Shown in pieces: positions 44,152 to 57,600 of a stretch of DNA of 64,000 nt. Source of the DNA: Ligustrum vulgare (lineage: Eukaryota; Streptophyta; Magnoliopsida; Lamiales; Oleaceae); assembly GCA_963555705.1 (NCBI GenBank), contig OY743183.1:29299932-29363931 (forward strand), given 5' to 3'. The notes beneath the pieces were generated by a model. It saw only the letters and a program-made list of their open reading frames with translations. It had not been told where the DNA came from and did no database searches. Every line of letters begins with the position of its first letter. Positions within the stretch are counted from its first letter, which is position 1. Both the position numbers and the translations under genes were made by a program.

Positions 44152-45881
44152 TGTCACGCAGTGAAAATGCTTATCTCCCCATTCAGTTCGGCAAGTCGGC
44201 AACAGCTAGGCGGTTGGCCTATTTTACCATGAAATGCTCTAATGATATGATCATATTACAGGTATTTCCCTTACATCCTACTCATCAGCGTGGGTGTGTG
44301 CCAGTTGTTCTGCCTTGCCGGCCAATGAATGAGAGGTAAGCTACCTAGAGGCGAGAAACCTCGGGAGCTAAACATGCGATCCGTGAAAGTTGGTATCAAA
44401 GCGGTCCCGCTTGAATGCGTTGTTGGTCTTGTGGAGATCAATGACATGAATTCTCGCGAAGAAAATATTTTGGGCCACGGATCGTGTCGGCAAGCATGCG
44501 GAACACGAAGAAGGAAGCTGTTGGGGAAGATGGGTGTGCTGGGCCGCGTTGCGCGATTGCTTTTGAAGGAGTTTTGAGGAGCGCATTTTGCAGGGCCTAC
44601 GAGAATGTAGTGGGTATGTGCTTCGACATGTGCTGGAGGCGCTGCGGCTGGAGGCCGTCCAGCGAAGAACTACTGCTTATGGGGGCAGATGGTGAAGGTT
44701 GGTGTCGGAGGCGGTATGTACAAGGTACAGCGGGCAAGTGTGGGAGTACCACTGTGTGAATGCTCGTCCATGAGGGGATGGTGCCGTTTAATTCAGCAAT
44801 TGAGGAGTGCGTGTTGATGCGAAGCTCACTTCCCGCTACGAGAACGTAAGCGGATTTGAATGGGGGAGAATGTCACGCAGTGAAAATGCTTATCTCCCCA
44901 TTCGGTTCGGAAAGTCGGCAACAGCTAGGCGGTTGGCCTATTTTAGCTCCCGAGATTACTCCCCTCTAGGTAGCTTACCTCTCATTCATTGGCCGGCAAG
45001 GCAAAACAACTGGCACACACGCACGCTGATGAGTAGGATGTAAGGGAAATACCTGCAATATGATCATATCATTAGAGCACTTCATGGTAAAATAGGCCAA
45101 CCGCCTAGCTGTTGCCGACTTGCCGAACCGAATGGGGAGATAAGCATTTTCACTGCGTGACATTCTCCCCCATTCGAATCCGCTTACGTCCTCGTAGCGG
45201 GAAGTGAGCTTCGCATCAACACGCTCTCCTCAATTGCAGAATTAAACGGAACCATCCCCTCATGGACGAGCATTCACACGGTGGTACTCCCACACTTGCC
45301 CGCTGTACCTTGTACATACCGCCTCCGACACCAACCTTCACCATCTGCCCCCATAAGCAGTAGTTCTTCGGTGGACGGCCTCCAGCCGCAGTGCCTCCAT
45401 CACATGTCGAAGCACATACCCACTACATTCTCGTATGCCCTGCAAAATGCGCTCCTCAAAACTCTTTCAAAAGCAATCGTGCAACGCTGCCCAGCACACC
45501 CATCTTCCCCAACAGCTTCCTTCTTCATGTTCCGCATGCTTGCCGACACGATCCGTGGCCCAAAATCTTTTCTTCGCGAGAATTCATGTCATTGATCTCC
45601 ACAAGACCAACAACGCATTCAAGCGGGACCGCTCTGATACCAACTTTCACGGATCGCAGGTTTAGCTCCCGAGGTTTCTCGCCTCTAGGTAGCTTACCTC
45701 TCATTCATTGGCCGGTAAGGCAGAACAACTGGCACAGACGCACGCTGATGAGTAGGATGTAAGGAAAATACCTGCAATATGATCATATCATTAGAGCACT
45801 TTATGGTAAAATAGGCCAACCGCCTAGCTGTTTCCGACTTGCCAAACCGAATGAGGAGATAAGCATTTTCACTGCGTGACA
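44152..45881. mobile_element. Palindromic double TRIM-like retroelement
   Basis: Flanked by a perfect 5-bp duplication CAATG (44147-44151 and 45882-45886). It reads LTR (from tgtcacgcagtg, 44152), primer site tggtatcaaagc (44391-44402), a short non-coding interior, a purine tract (tgggggagaa) and a second LTR start (44871). After about 75 bases of that LTR the sequence turns round and runs through an inverted LTR (ends 45162), inverted interior, inverted primer site (45631-45642) and inverted LTR to cactgcgtgaca at 45881. The two halves are near-perfect inverted copies around 45016. LTR of about 220-240 bp, no coding sequence, tRNA-Met primer site: TRIM-like. The ORFs inside are mirrored artefacts. 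Confidence 0.85.
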
Positions 45882-46483
45882 CAATGGTATGCAAAATTTT
45901 ATAGTTTAATGATTCAATTTGGCTTTGTTGAATCAAGGGCGGATTACAACCTCTTCACCAAACTTACAAGTTCTACATTCACCGCCCTTTTAGTATATGT
46001 AGATGATATTCTTGTTGCAAGTAATTCTATGGATTCCATTCATTCCTTACAAGCCTTCTTGAGTGCTTAGTTTCAAATTAAAACCCTTTGTACTCTTAAA
46101 TATTTTCTTGGGATTGAAGTTGTTCAATCAGATAAGGGAATATTTATTTGTCAAAGAAAGTATGCCCTTGATATCCAAGCAGACTTGGGCTCTCTTGGTG
46201 TTAAGCCTTTGAAACTTCCAATGGATCCTAATTTGAATTTAAGCAAGACCACAGGGAAGGCCTTTACTGATCCCTCCTTGTATCGAAGGCTGATTGGGCA
46301 TTTGCTTTATTTGACTATTACTAGACTAGACTTGAGCTTTGGTGTGCACAACTTAAGTTAGTTCATGGATTCCCCAACATTTTCCCATCTTCAAGCTACC
46401 AACAACATCCTCCGTTACTTGAAAATGCTCCTAGACAAGGGATTTTATTATCTTCCTCCTCCTCATTGAACTTACACGGCTAC

Positions 46484-49201
46484 TGTAACACCCCAAGTTC
46501 AAGAATCTTAAACCTAGGTGTTAACTTCCCTTTTTCTTTTAATGCGGAAATAAATCATTTAAAACCATGCGGAATTTAAATCGTTTACACAATCAAAATG
46601 TTCATTTATCTACTATAGAATTTTACCGAAATTTCGGCAGAGTCTCCTCTATAACTTGGACATAACCAACCTGTAGAGGGACATCACACCTACAATAATT
46701 ATGAAATTTTCAACCCATTCAAATTCAACATTCAACATTCAACCATAATTCCAAAATTCAACTTCAACATCAATTCCCCAACTCCTCAACCAAAACAACT
46801 TGAAGTATAAATTTATAAACTCATGAAACATGATAAAAACTAATCACAGGGGAATACCATAACTTATTTTGACTAAGAACCGAAAACTAATTCAAAATGA
46901 TTTATCAATTTAAAAGGATAACAACTAAAAACTTAAATTAAATCATTAACTTAAATTTTAAATAATTCAAGTCGGTACTGTCTGAGCCTGCCACCACGTG
47001 CTCTCCTCTAATCATCTAACTTTCATCACCTGAAATGTTGGGGAGGGATTGGGGTGAGCTAAAGCTCAGTAAGTAAACTTTATCCATGAATGCATGCTTA
47101 TGACATGAATGCTTTAACTTTGAAATATGTATCCCCATTCACTTTAACCTTTCAAAACTTTCAATATTTCGAACTTTCACTTAACATTTCAAAACTTTCA
47201 CTTTACATTTCAAAACTTTCACTTCATTTCAAAACTTTCACTTTACATTTCAAAACTTTCACTTCATTTCCATCGTGAGCTCACTTGATGTAACTTCTAG
47301 TCAATCAGATAACAGTGGGCCATTCTTATTTTTAACCAGATTAACATGCGCATTTCCACCGCAAAGCGGTTTAACATTCACTTTCCCACCGCAAAGCGGC
47401 TCATTTATTCATTCCACCGCAAAGCGGCTCATTACATTCATTCCACCGCAAAGCGGCTCATTACATTCGGGTACGCCGGTCCCCCGCGCCCCATTTCCCA
47501 CTCGCATCTTTCATGACATAGAAGTACACCCATTCTTTCAAAAACTTGGGATACATAATTTTTGACAAAAATTGCACTTTGACACATTCCTTTCATTAAA
47601 ACATTTGACTTTCCCATTTCGATGCCAATGCATGCTTGATGATGCAATGACATGTAACGTGCATGCTTGAACATTTCCTTAACTACACATAATTGCATAT
47701 GGTAGACCAAAAGCATTAAAATTCCGTAATTAACACAAATGTCAATTAAGCACATTAATTCCACATTAACATTCAACTTTGATGAAAGTAGGGGGAAGTT
47801 TACTTACCTGACGTCCTTTAGTATTTACCGTTATCTTGACTTGCAAGTGGAAGAGCCTCAGAAGCCCACGATGTCAATGTGCCCAATAATCCTAATTTAT
47901 ATCCATTCATTAAATAAAATTTACTTTTAGTTCCAATTCACATTTAAACTCTTAACCAATTTTAAAACTTCAATGTGACTTTACGTTTAGATTAAAGCAA
48001 GAAAGAGTTTCATGCTTCCAATTCCCAAAACATTACATTAACATCCTATTCGAATCAAATAAATAAATTTCGATGCACATTAGAAAGTCATCTACCTTTT
48101 AATTCAAACAAAAATTCAAATTTACATGGCTTAACCTAACGTTATAAAATCACTCCCTTAAAGTCCCAACAATTTCACAAATCTTAAAATCAACGTATAT
48201 CCAAACTTTATCAACTAAACTTCAATTTTTCATAAAATCTCAAAAATTATAAATTTATATATACATACTTGAAAATTTTCAGAAATTTATTCACGTTTAT
48301 ACCACTTTCCAAATTTCTAAAATTCTCAAATAAATAACTTAAACTAACAAAATTTCAATTAAACTATTTTCATATATACGATTCAAACTCAAAATTTAAC
48401 CAGACAGTCTACTAAGCTACCAATTTCATAAATTAGGTTTATAACACAATCTATACATACATTTATATACATTACTCAATCTGAAATTTACAACTAAATT
48501 TCGAATCTGAACAGAAATCTGAAATGTACAAATACAGATAATACCCACATACATATCAATACCCATTTTCGTGGGTTGCGCTCGACGTGCATGCGTTGTG
48601 TGTGTCTGGTTGTGCATCTGCGTGTGTACGAATGAGGGAGAAGGAGGGGCTTACTGTTGGGGGTGATCGTCGGAGAGCAGGCACCGACGAGAGACCGAGA
48701 GAGGTGCGATGGGCTTCGGTTGAGGGTAAATATCGTGAGGGAGGTGAGATGAGGGAGAGAGCGACGAGAGGCAGTCGAGACAGAGAGGCATCGGTTGAGA
48801 GTGAGAGTGAGGGTTAGGTTAGATTTTAAGTGTAATCTTTAGGAAATTTGCAATTTAGTCCCTCATGTCTCCTCCTGTGTTTAATTAAGCCAATAAATTT
48901 TATTTACTCTCCAATTGCCACTAAATTTTTTTTCCCCAACTTTCCATTTAACACAATAAAATAGAAAATAGCATGTTTAGGAAATAAAACAGTTAATCAC
49001 ATAAATTACACGTAAACTATTAAAATAAACAATTTAGAAACTTTTAATTGGTACGTTGATCGAGACGGCATCCAAGTCCTTCCACTGCAAAATAATTCAA
49101 ATTATCGACATTAAAATATCATTAAATTTAAAATTTATAACATTAACATAATTATTGCTTGAAATTTAAGGATACACGTAAAAATGAAAAGCGGTCTTAC
49201 A
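46484..49201 (-). mobile_element. Solo LTR of the chromovirus family at 52267
   Basis: Plus strand starts tgtaacaccccaagttcaag and ends gcggtcttaca; perfect 5-bp duplication GCTAC (46479-46483 and 49202-49206). About 2.7 kb. It is a diverged, inverted relative of the LTRs at 52267-55075: both hold the ccgcaaagcgg hairpin array (47355-47470 here), the word ctcttccacttgcaagtcaa or its complement, and the same ends. No internal region remains, so the two LTRs of a former full element recombined. It splits the copia RNase H. Confidence 0.9.
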
Positions 49202-49675
49202 GCTACTGTGGTTCCAGCTGGGCTTCATGTCCTAATTCAAGGAGATTAATAACCGGATATTGCTTCTTTTGGGGAAAATCCTTAATCTCATGGCGCTCAA
49301 AGAAGCAAACTTTGTTTCTAGGTCCTCTGCTGAAGCCGAGTATAGGGCAATGGCTAGCACTTGCTATGAAATTACTTGGTTAAAACATATTCTTTCCGAT
49401 CTAAAAGTTACTCATGTTGTGCCAGATGTCTTAAATTGTGACAATCACGCTTCCATACACATTGCTACCAATCTTGTGTTTCATGAATGCACAAAACACA
49501 TCGAGTTGGACTGCCTCCTAATATGAGACAAGATTCAAGATGGCACAATCATCACCAAACATGTTAAGACACATTTTCAACTACCCGATTTGCTTACTAA
49601 AGCCTTACCCTCTTCTCTTCTTTTCCCTCTTATGTTCAAGATGGGAATAGCTGATATTTATTCTCCATCTTCCGG

Positions 49676-50060
49676 GGGGATCTTACAGAATACACAGTCT
49701 ATTAACCAGCCCAATGAGTGCACAACTTCAGCATTAGTGAAAGGCCCAACTTCATCAAAAGCTAACCCAAATTCGTCCTATGAACAGGCTCATATGATAC
49801 ATCAGTTTAATTACCCATTGCACTTATAATAACAAATAAATGAGGTGTAATCTTTTTTTTGACTCAGTGTATAGAATTTGTTAGGCTAGAATATTCTTCA
49901 GTTTCTTTCTTTCTGTATATATGGACGAGGTACACTGCTTGTGTTGATACTTTATTAAGAACAAATTCAGAAATAGAGTTTCCTTTTGCACTCCTTTCAA
50001 TCTGCTTCTTCATTTTATAGTCTTTCCCTTTCATTCTTTCATTAAAATTTACACTAATAT
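49676..50060 (+). mobile_element. Probable 3' LTR of the copia element
   Basis: Follows the end of pol and a purine tract (tccgggggga). Contains a leader-like end (gttgatactttattaagaac, agtttccttttgcactcc). Borders are uncertain because the 5' LTR is missing. The ORF at 49590-49829 is the pol tail read into this LTR. Confidence 0.4.
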
Positions 50061-50411
50061 GATGAATGAGTATTTTCTATCTGGGGAATGGCTTAATGTC
50101 CAAAAGCACCACACTCAGATCTAGTTTTGTATAAATATGTATTTTTGGTGAGTCTGTGTTGGTAAAGTCTGTTATCCCTTTCGCTTATGAAAAAAATAAA
50201 AAGGGACTCCTTGATATTGAAGAACTGATTTTAGTTTACGCAAGTTAATAACTTGGGTTTGTGCTTGTCGCAAGTACAATAAATCATAAAAATATGTTAA
50301 TTTGTCTTACTACTAGTGTATCACCTATGTGATGCACAAAATTGTGTAATGTGCAAATCATTTTAATAATAAAATATATAATCGGGAAGAAGAATTATTG
50401 CAAATAGGTGA
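50061..50411. other. No feature recognised
   Basis: AT-rich DNA between the copia LTR and the CACTA terminus at 50415. Confidence 0.5.
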
Positions 50412-50663
50412 AGACACTAGTACAAAAACGCGAAAAAAAAAATAGTTTAGGCGTCGGTTCTTCGAGAACCGACGCCTAAACCATTTAATACATCTTTCAA
50501 AATTTGCGCGATTTCATTAATCCCGACCGCGCATATCTCTCTCTCACTCTCTCTCAACACTTCAACATCGCGAAGCCATCACCACCGTGCCTCCACCAAC
50601 ACCACGACGCCACCAACACCGCGACACCACCACGAACCCGCCTCCATCTCGTAAGAACTTTAC

Positions 50664-51062
50664 TCTATGTGTGTGTGGTGTGTGTGTGTCCGTGTATATG
50701 TATATATGTGTGTGTGTGTGTGTGTGTCCGTGTATGTATATATATATGTGTGTGTGTCTGCGTGTATGTATATATATGTGTGTGTGTGTGTCCGTGTATG
50801 TATATATATATGTGTATGTGTATATGTATATGTATATATATATATGTATGTATATATAAGTATATCTATATGTGTTTGTGTGTATATATATGTATATATG
50901 TGTGTGTTTATGTATATATATATTTGTATGTATAAAAATGTTAATATATATATATATATTTGTATATATATATTTGTATGTATAAAAATGTGAATTATTA
51001 TATATATATGTATATATATATTTGTATGTATAAAAATGTGAATTATTATATATATATATAAG
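50664..51062. repeat. (TG)n/(TA)n microsatellite
   Basis: About 400 bases of tgtgtg, tatata and tgtata words, including a repeated tttgtatgtataaaaatgt. Overlapping frames of up to 157 codons on both strands (Cys/Val/Tyr-rich or Ile/Tyr/His-rich) come from this simple sequence and are not genes. Confidence 0.95.
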
Positions 51063-51605
51063 TTATAATTTTGGTATTGCAAATAGTTAATTGATATAAT
51101 TTGAATTATTGGAATTATATTGAAATTATGCATGGAATGTTAGGTTATGTAATCATACTTTGAGCATTTTAGGAATTAAGAATTGATTTTGGATTAATTT
51201 TGGAGTGGTTGATGATGTTGAAGTTTGATTTATTGTGTTTGAGTAGTGAATATGTGAGGTTGAACATTTTTGTTGTATTGTGGCATTTTGATTAATCCTC
51301 CTACAGGTTGGGTAAGTCCAACTTATAGGGGAGACTCTGCCGAAATTACTGTAGGATTTTACAAATAAAAAATGAAGATAATAGTAATTATAGGTGATTT
51401 TCACTATCATAGAATTAACCATACTAAATAAATAACTAAACAAAATATACTAGTAAAATTATGAAGTATTCAACGTAATAAATTATCGTATGCATGTGAT
51501 TTCAATTATTAATATATAGTTGGTTCAAATATATAACTATCATTACAAATATTCACTCAAAAGTAATATTTTTTTAATTATATCTTCGCATATAGGTTAT
51601 TAGAT

Positions 51606-54600
51606 ATGGATCGAGATTGGATGTACGGCAGGCGTAATACACATGAATATTTGAAAGGAGTTGAAGAGTTTATGAAATGTGCGGACGAACACATGAGAGA
51701 GAAATGTGAAGCAATGATTTTGTGTCCTTGTTGTGATTGTAAGAATCTGAGAAAGTTTCGTAGTTTTGAGCAAGTGAAGAGTCATTTGATTCGTCGTGGG
51801 TTTAAAGAAGGTTATAAACGATGGATATGGCATGGTGAGAGTATGCTTCCTAGGACATGCACTAGTGACGATGAAGGTGGACTGCAGGAGAATAATTTAG
51901 GCAATATTGATGAGAATGATGTGGAAAATGACAATAATGATATGATAGACGAAATGATGCGTGATATAATGACAAAAATTGTCTTATTGCAGGAAGAGGC
52001 CCCAAAAAAGATCGTAAAAAAATCTAATAAACGGAAAAGGCCTCAGAGTTTTGAATTGTCATCTACCCAGCGACCTGCGATAGTCGACGATGAGACTTTA
52101 CTACGTCTGGGTGATAAATGCAAAATGTTAAACACCCTGGTCCTTCAATTGCCTGTTGGTGATGACTTCTATCAGGTGCCCGTAGATGCCTCCATCTTCA
52201 ATTGTACGTTCGAGGATGGTATTTTTGTTACAGTCGCAGACATTACCGATCTGCTTAAAATGCAATTGTAAGACCGCTTTTCATTTCTCGTGCAATTTTA
52301 AATTTCACGTAATGTTCTTGGGAATGTTATTATAAATTATGATTTTATGATCTTTAATGTCTATAATTGGAATTATTTTGCAGTGGAAGAACTTGGACAC
52401 CGGCTCGATCAATGTACCAATTTGAAAGACTATAAATTGGTTATTTGAATTATTTACGTGCAATTCTATGTAAATAATTGTTTTATTGCCTCAGCATGTT
52501 ATTTTCTATTTTATTATGCCAATTTGGAATCTGGGGGAAAAGTGTAGTGTCAATCGAGAGTAAATAAAACTTATAGACTTACTTAAACAAAAGAGAAGAG
52601 TTGAGGGACTGATTTGCAAATTCCAAAAGATTTAAAACTTAACCTAACCTAATCACTCTCTCACTCACGCTCTCTCCCTACGCGGTCTCTCTCTCCGCTC
52701 TCTTCCGCCTCGCTCTCTCTTCTCTCTCGGTCTCCGCTTGCTTTCTCTCTCTCGGCTCTCACCGTCGTCGCCGACCACCGGTAGTAAGCCCTTCCCCCTC
52801 TTCCCATTTCTCTTCAAGACACACACACGCACCCGCGAACCCCACCCGCACACACGGACGCTCACAATTTCGTGGTTTCACACACGAAATCACTATGTAT
52901 ATGTATATGTGTGTATATATTGTGAATGTATGTAAATATGTGTTATTTCTCATATCTTCAGATTTAAGTTAGTAGATTTCGAATTTCACTGTAAAATTGG
53001 AAGATTTGGGTAATGTTCATGTATGTATACATGTAATTGTGTATATGTATATATATTGATGTATATGTATATGTAAACTCCGTATATGAGAATTTCAGAT
53101 TTTGGGGAAGTGTAAATCTGAATTTTAATTTGGGATTTTGAAATGTAAGATTTTAATTGTTAGTAAATTTGTTAGTTTAATTGAAATGTTTAGTTGTGTT
53201 TCGAGTTAGAAATGGTAAATTTCGAAATTTTGGAAATAGCATATAAATGATTACATTGATTCTTAGTCTTGGAATATCATGATTTTTGGGTTATTTCGAA
53301 ATTATTATATGAAATTGTGTGTGTATCCATGGTTAATTCTCAAATTTTGAAATGTAAGAATTTAATTATTTCCTAACTGTTTAAGTGTGATTTTAGGTTG
53401 AAAACCAAATTCAGATTTGGGGCAATGTGTATATATGTGCATCCCAAGTTTTATAATAAAGTTTAGATTTGAAGAAAGATTTTATTTAATTGTATGCATT
53501 TTCAGATTATGGAATTTAAAGGATTCAATTAGCTCAACTGTCTAGAGTGATTTGTATTTGACATGGCTTAATATTCCACTTGATTTGAATTGTAAGTCAC
53601 ATGAAAGTCTCATCCTCATTTAGGAGTTTTAAATGGGAATTTTGAACTAAAAACATATTTTATTAATGAATTGAAATAATCAGGAGAATTGGTACATTGA
53701 CGTCACGGGAATCTGAGACTCTTCCACTTGCAAGTCAAGATAACGGTAAATACTAAGGATGTCAAGTAAGTAAACTTCCCCCTATTTTCATAGAAGTCGA
53801 ATGTAAATGTGAAAGTTATGTGTAAATGACTGTCGTGCAAATTACTTGCCTTGATGAATTGCATTTACTTTATGAAAGCATATGTTATTGAGAAGAATGT
53901 TAAAGCATGCACGTTATTATGTCATTGCATCATTAAGCATGCACTGGCATCGAAATGGGAAAGTCAAATGTTTTAATGAAAGGAATGTGTCAAAGTGAAT
54001 TTTTGTCAAAAATTATGTATCCCAAGTTTTTGAAAGAATGGGTGTACTTCTATGTCATGAAAGATGCGAGTGGGAAATGGGGCGCGGGGGACCGGCGTAC
54101 CCGAATGTAATGTTACACCGCTTTGCGGTGGGAAAGTGAATGCTACACCGCTTTGCGGTGGGAAAGTGAATGTTACACCGCTTCGCGGTGGGAAAGTGAA
54201 TGTTAAACCGCTTTGCGGTGGAAATGCGCATGTTAATCTGGTTCCAAATAAGTAATTGCCCACTGTATTCTGATTGACTAGAAGTTACATCAAGTGAGCT
54301 CACGATGGAATGAAGTGAAGTTTTGAAATGTTAAGCGAAAGTTCGAAAAGTTTGAAAGTTCTGGAAAGTAAAGTAAATGGGGATACATACATGGAATTTT
54401 TTGAAAAGCATTCATGTCATAAGCATGCATTCATGCATAAAGTTTACTTACTGAGCTTTAGCTCACCCCAATCCCTCCCCAACATTTCAGGTGATGAAAG
54501 TTAGATGATTAGAGGAGAGCACGTGGCGGCAGGCTCAGACAGTACCGACTTGACTTATTTAAAATTTAATTTAATGATTTAAATTAAGTTTTTAGTTGTT

Positions 54601-57600
54601 ATTCTTTTAAATTGATAAATCATTTTGAATTAGTTTGTCGGTTCTTAGTCAAAATAAGTTATGGTATTCCCCTGTGATTAGTTTTATCATGTTTCATGAG
54701 TTTATAAATTTATACTTCAAATTATTTTGGTTGGGGAGTTTGGGGAATTGATGTTGAAGTTGAATTTTGGAATTATGGTTGAATGTTGAATGTTGGGATT
54801 GAATGAATTGGTTTTGAAAATGATGAATGTGGTTGAGATGTGATTGATGCTTTAAATCTTTTAAATTGGTTTTGGTGTCCCTCTACATGTTGGCTATGTC
54901 CAATTTATAGAGGAGACTCTGTCGAAATTTCTGTAAAAATTTTATAATAGTTAAATGAATACTTTAATTGTGTAAACGATTTAAATTCCGCATGGTTTTA
55001 AACGATTTATTTCCGCATTAAAAGAAAAAGGGAAGTTAACACCTAGGTTTAAGATTCTTGAACTTGGGTGTTACATTTTTGGTATCAGAGCTAAGAGTTT
55101 TAAAAGCGATTCTGTAGACTTTTAAAAATTTATTTGAAAATGGTTCGGGTACTGAGTCACGCCTCAAGTGCTTCTCCCTCGATCATCTGGTAAGTTAAAT
55201 TCAGTTTAAATTATGAAATGTTATTTGATGTTCCAATTATTGTAAATTCTTGAATGCTAATGTGTAATGTCGGAAAGTGAAGGGTTAAGAATGTTGTCAG
55301 TGATTATGACGAGTATATCTTGGTTATATAAATGAGGAAGTGAGAAAGTAATGGTTATTAAAAATTTGGGTGCCTTTTATTAGATCTTTTTGTGAAATAA
55401 GAAATAGATATGAATGGTATATTGGCACGAGAGTATACAATGTCCAAACGAGAAGTTGAGAAGTCATCGAACTTAGTATTAAGCACTTATCGTGTTTGAT
55501 CTCGGGTCTACCCACTCATTTGATAGTCCAACAGTTATAGGAAAATTGATTTACCCATCTCAGTAGCTGGAGACCAAGTTTATATTGTCAACGCCATTTG
55601 AAGAATTGTTGAACTAAAGTTATGTGTTGAGAAATGTCCCAATCATGGTGAATGGGAAGGAGTAGATGATGGATTTCATAACACTGAATACCCACAAACT
55701 TGATGTCATACTAGGAATGGAATGATTATTATGGTATAAGGTTTCAATCACTGGCTACGTTAAGGTGGTATTTAAACCTCCAAATGAAACCCTTTTCGCT
55801 TTGTTGAAGTAAAGGTGAAACTTTCTATTTCGATATTATCAGTGATGAAGGCTCGTCAATTGATGAATAAGAGTTATTAAACCTACCGGTTGCAATAATT
55901 GAAGTGTCTAAGGTGAATACTTCTCTCGAACAAATTTTTGTTATTCGAGAATGACTAAGGATGTTCTCAGACGATCTTTGTGATTTACCGCCTAAAAGAG
56001 AGATTGAATTCGTCATCGATTAAGTGCGCAACTCTAGTATCCAAGGTATAATATCGGATGGCTCCTTCGTAACTTAAAAGAGCTCAAAGTGCAATTTTCC
56101 ATGGGGTGCTCAGGAGCTATACATGAAGAAGAAAGATGGTTTTATGAGACTTTGCATAATTGAAATTAGACATGGCAAAACCAGTTTTATGAAGTTGTGA
56201 AGAGATGTTGAGATTATAAGTGATATGATTTTATTGAGACTTTTATGAGAAGAACTATGAAATTAGAGGTTTAAAGATTTGGATTCTTAGTTATTGGGAA
56301 TTAAGAAATGGATATTGTGTTGAGTAAGTGAATTATTCCTCTATTTTGAGAGAAATTTATTATGTAGTTTGGTCTTGTGATTAAATTTTGGGAATATGAT
56401 TTGCGGCATATATTTATAAGTATGAGTAGTCTTTTGAACCAACTAATGTATTGAAGGAAGTGAGATATTGATATTGGAAATTATGATTTGAAATTGTTAT
56501 GTTGAAGAATTATGGATTGGTTTTCTGGGATATCAAGGTATACATGAAGTTATGTGATGATTTGATCCATACATTGGGAAATGATAAGTTATATTTTGAA
56601 GAGATGAGTGACGACAAGTATTATGGCGTTATTGGGAAGAATCTTAATTATTCTTGGGAACGGATTGATCACTAGTAAGGAATGATCACTTGTATTGGAG
56701 AATATTATAAATTATAAGGATATGAGATAATACTGTTGATTTATTTTGGAATTTGATCGGGAAGATATGTTAAAGATAAGATGATGATATTATGTTGATT
56801 TGTGAATAATATGTTATTGGATATACTACATAGAGAGAATATTCAGGTAAATTCTATCGTTTTAATTATTTTGGTGATATTTGGTGATAAAGAAGTTTCG
56901 AGATGACAAATTATTATGGTTTGGTATGTTTTTAAAGAAATAGTATAGATTTATTGAGATTTGGAGAGAATTTTTCCATGGGCTTACATAGATTAGTGAA
57001 GAGACGTGATGTCATTTGGGTTATTGAATAATGACTTAAGTAATCAGCAAATATTTCTTTATACAGAGTTTAGAGGCTATGTTGAGAGCTTGCATTTTAG
57101 ACCTTTGTGATGGTTAGGAAAACCATTTACCGTCTGTTGAATTTACATGTAATATGATTATTGGGATTAGTCAGTTACCATGAATGGGAGATATTGAAAA
57201 TATTTTATGGTGAGATGCCTTAAAGGAGTAACTACTTATTCAAAGTGAGAAATTGGGGACATGCGATTGAATGTTTGGGATTATGTGAGATAATGATTTT
57301 CATAAGGTCAATTGTATATAAAAGGTATAATAGATGATTGTAAGGAATAATGTGATGATGAGAACTGAAGGTGATAATATATTGAAATTATGAAATAAGT
57401 TGACCATCCATGAATAAGTTATGTTGTATTTGGTTCAAAGTGGAAATTCAAAGAATGATGAATCTCAGTCATGGAAAATGAATCAGGATTTCCTCATAAT
57501 GTGAATGATTCACTGATGTACATTAAGTTTTCAATATTGATGAAAGAAACTTTATCAGGTCCTAGATTTGTACAAGTATTGCAGAAGTAATGCATCTGAT

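Larger units (their letters stand above)
44104..49675 (+). pseudogene. Ty1/copia pol (RT-RNase H), interrupted twice
   Basis: Reverse transcriptase and RNase H of a copia element in three blocks. 44104-44151: LLNKSLYGLKQASRQ. 45882-46483: QWYAKF, YVDDILVAS, FLGIEV, CQRKYALDI, RRLIGHLLYLTITR. 49202-49670: CGSSWASCPNSRRLITGYC, then after a frameshift SRSSAEAEYRAMASTCYEI, KHIELD and a tail PDLLTKALPSSLL. In-frame stops replace Gln codons after LSA (46068) and NLS (about 46360), and another stop precedes the second insertion. The 5' part (gag, protease, integrase) is missing. Block 1 and block 2 rejoin exactly when the TRIM-like insertion and one CAATG copy are removed; block 2 and block 3 rejoin when the solo LTR and one GCTAC copy are removed. 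Confidence 0.9.

Noticed and set aside
44151..45936. Several 60-120-codon ORFs
   Set aside because: They are mirror images of each other in the TRIM-like palindrome, with no domain.
50504..51133. Long overlapping ORFs (up to 157 codons)
   Set aside because: They read through a (TG)n/(TA)n microsatellite and give simple Cys/Val/Tyr or Ile/Tyr/His repeats on both strands.
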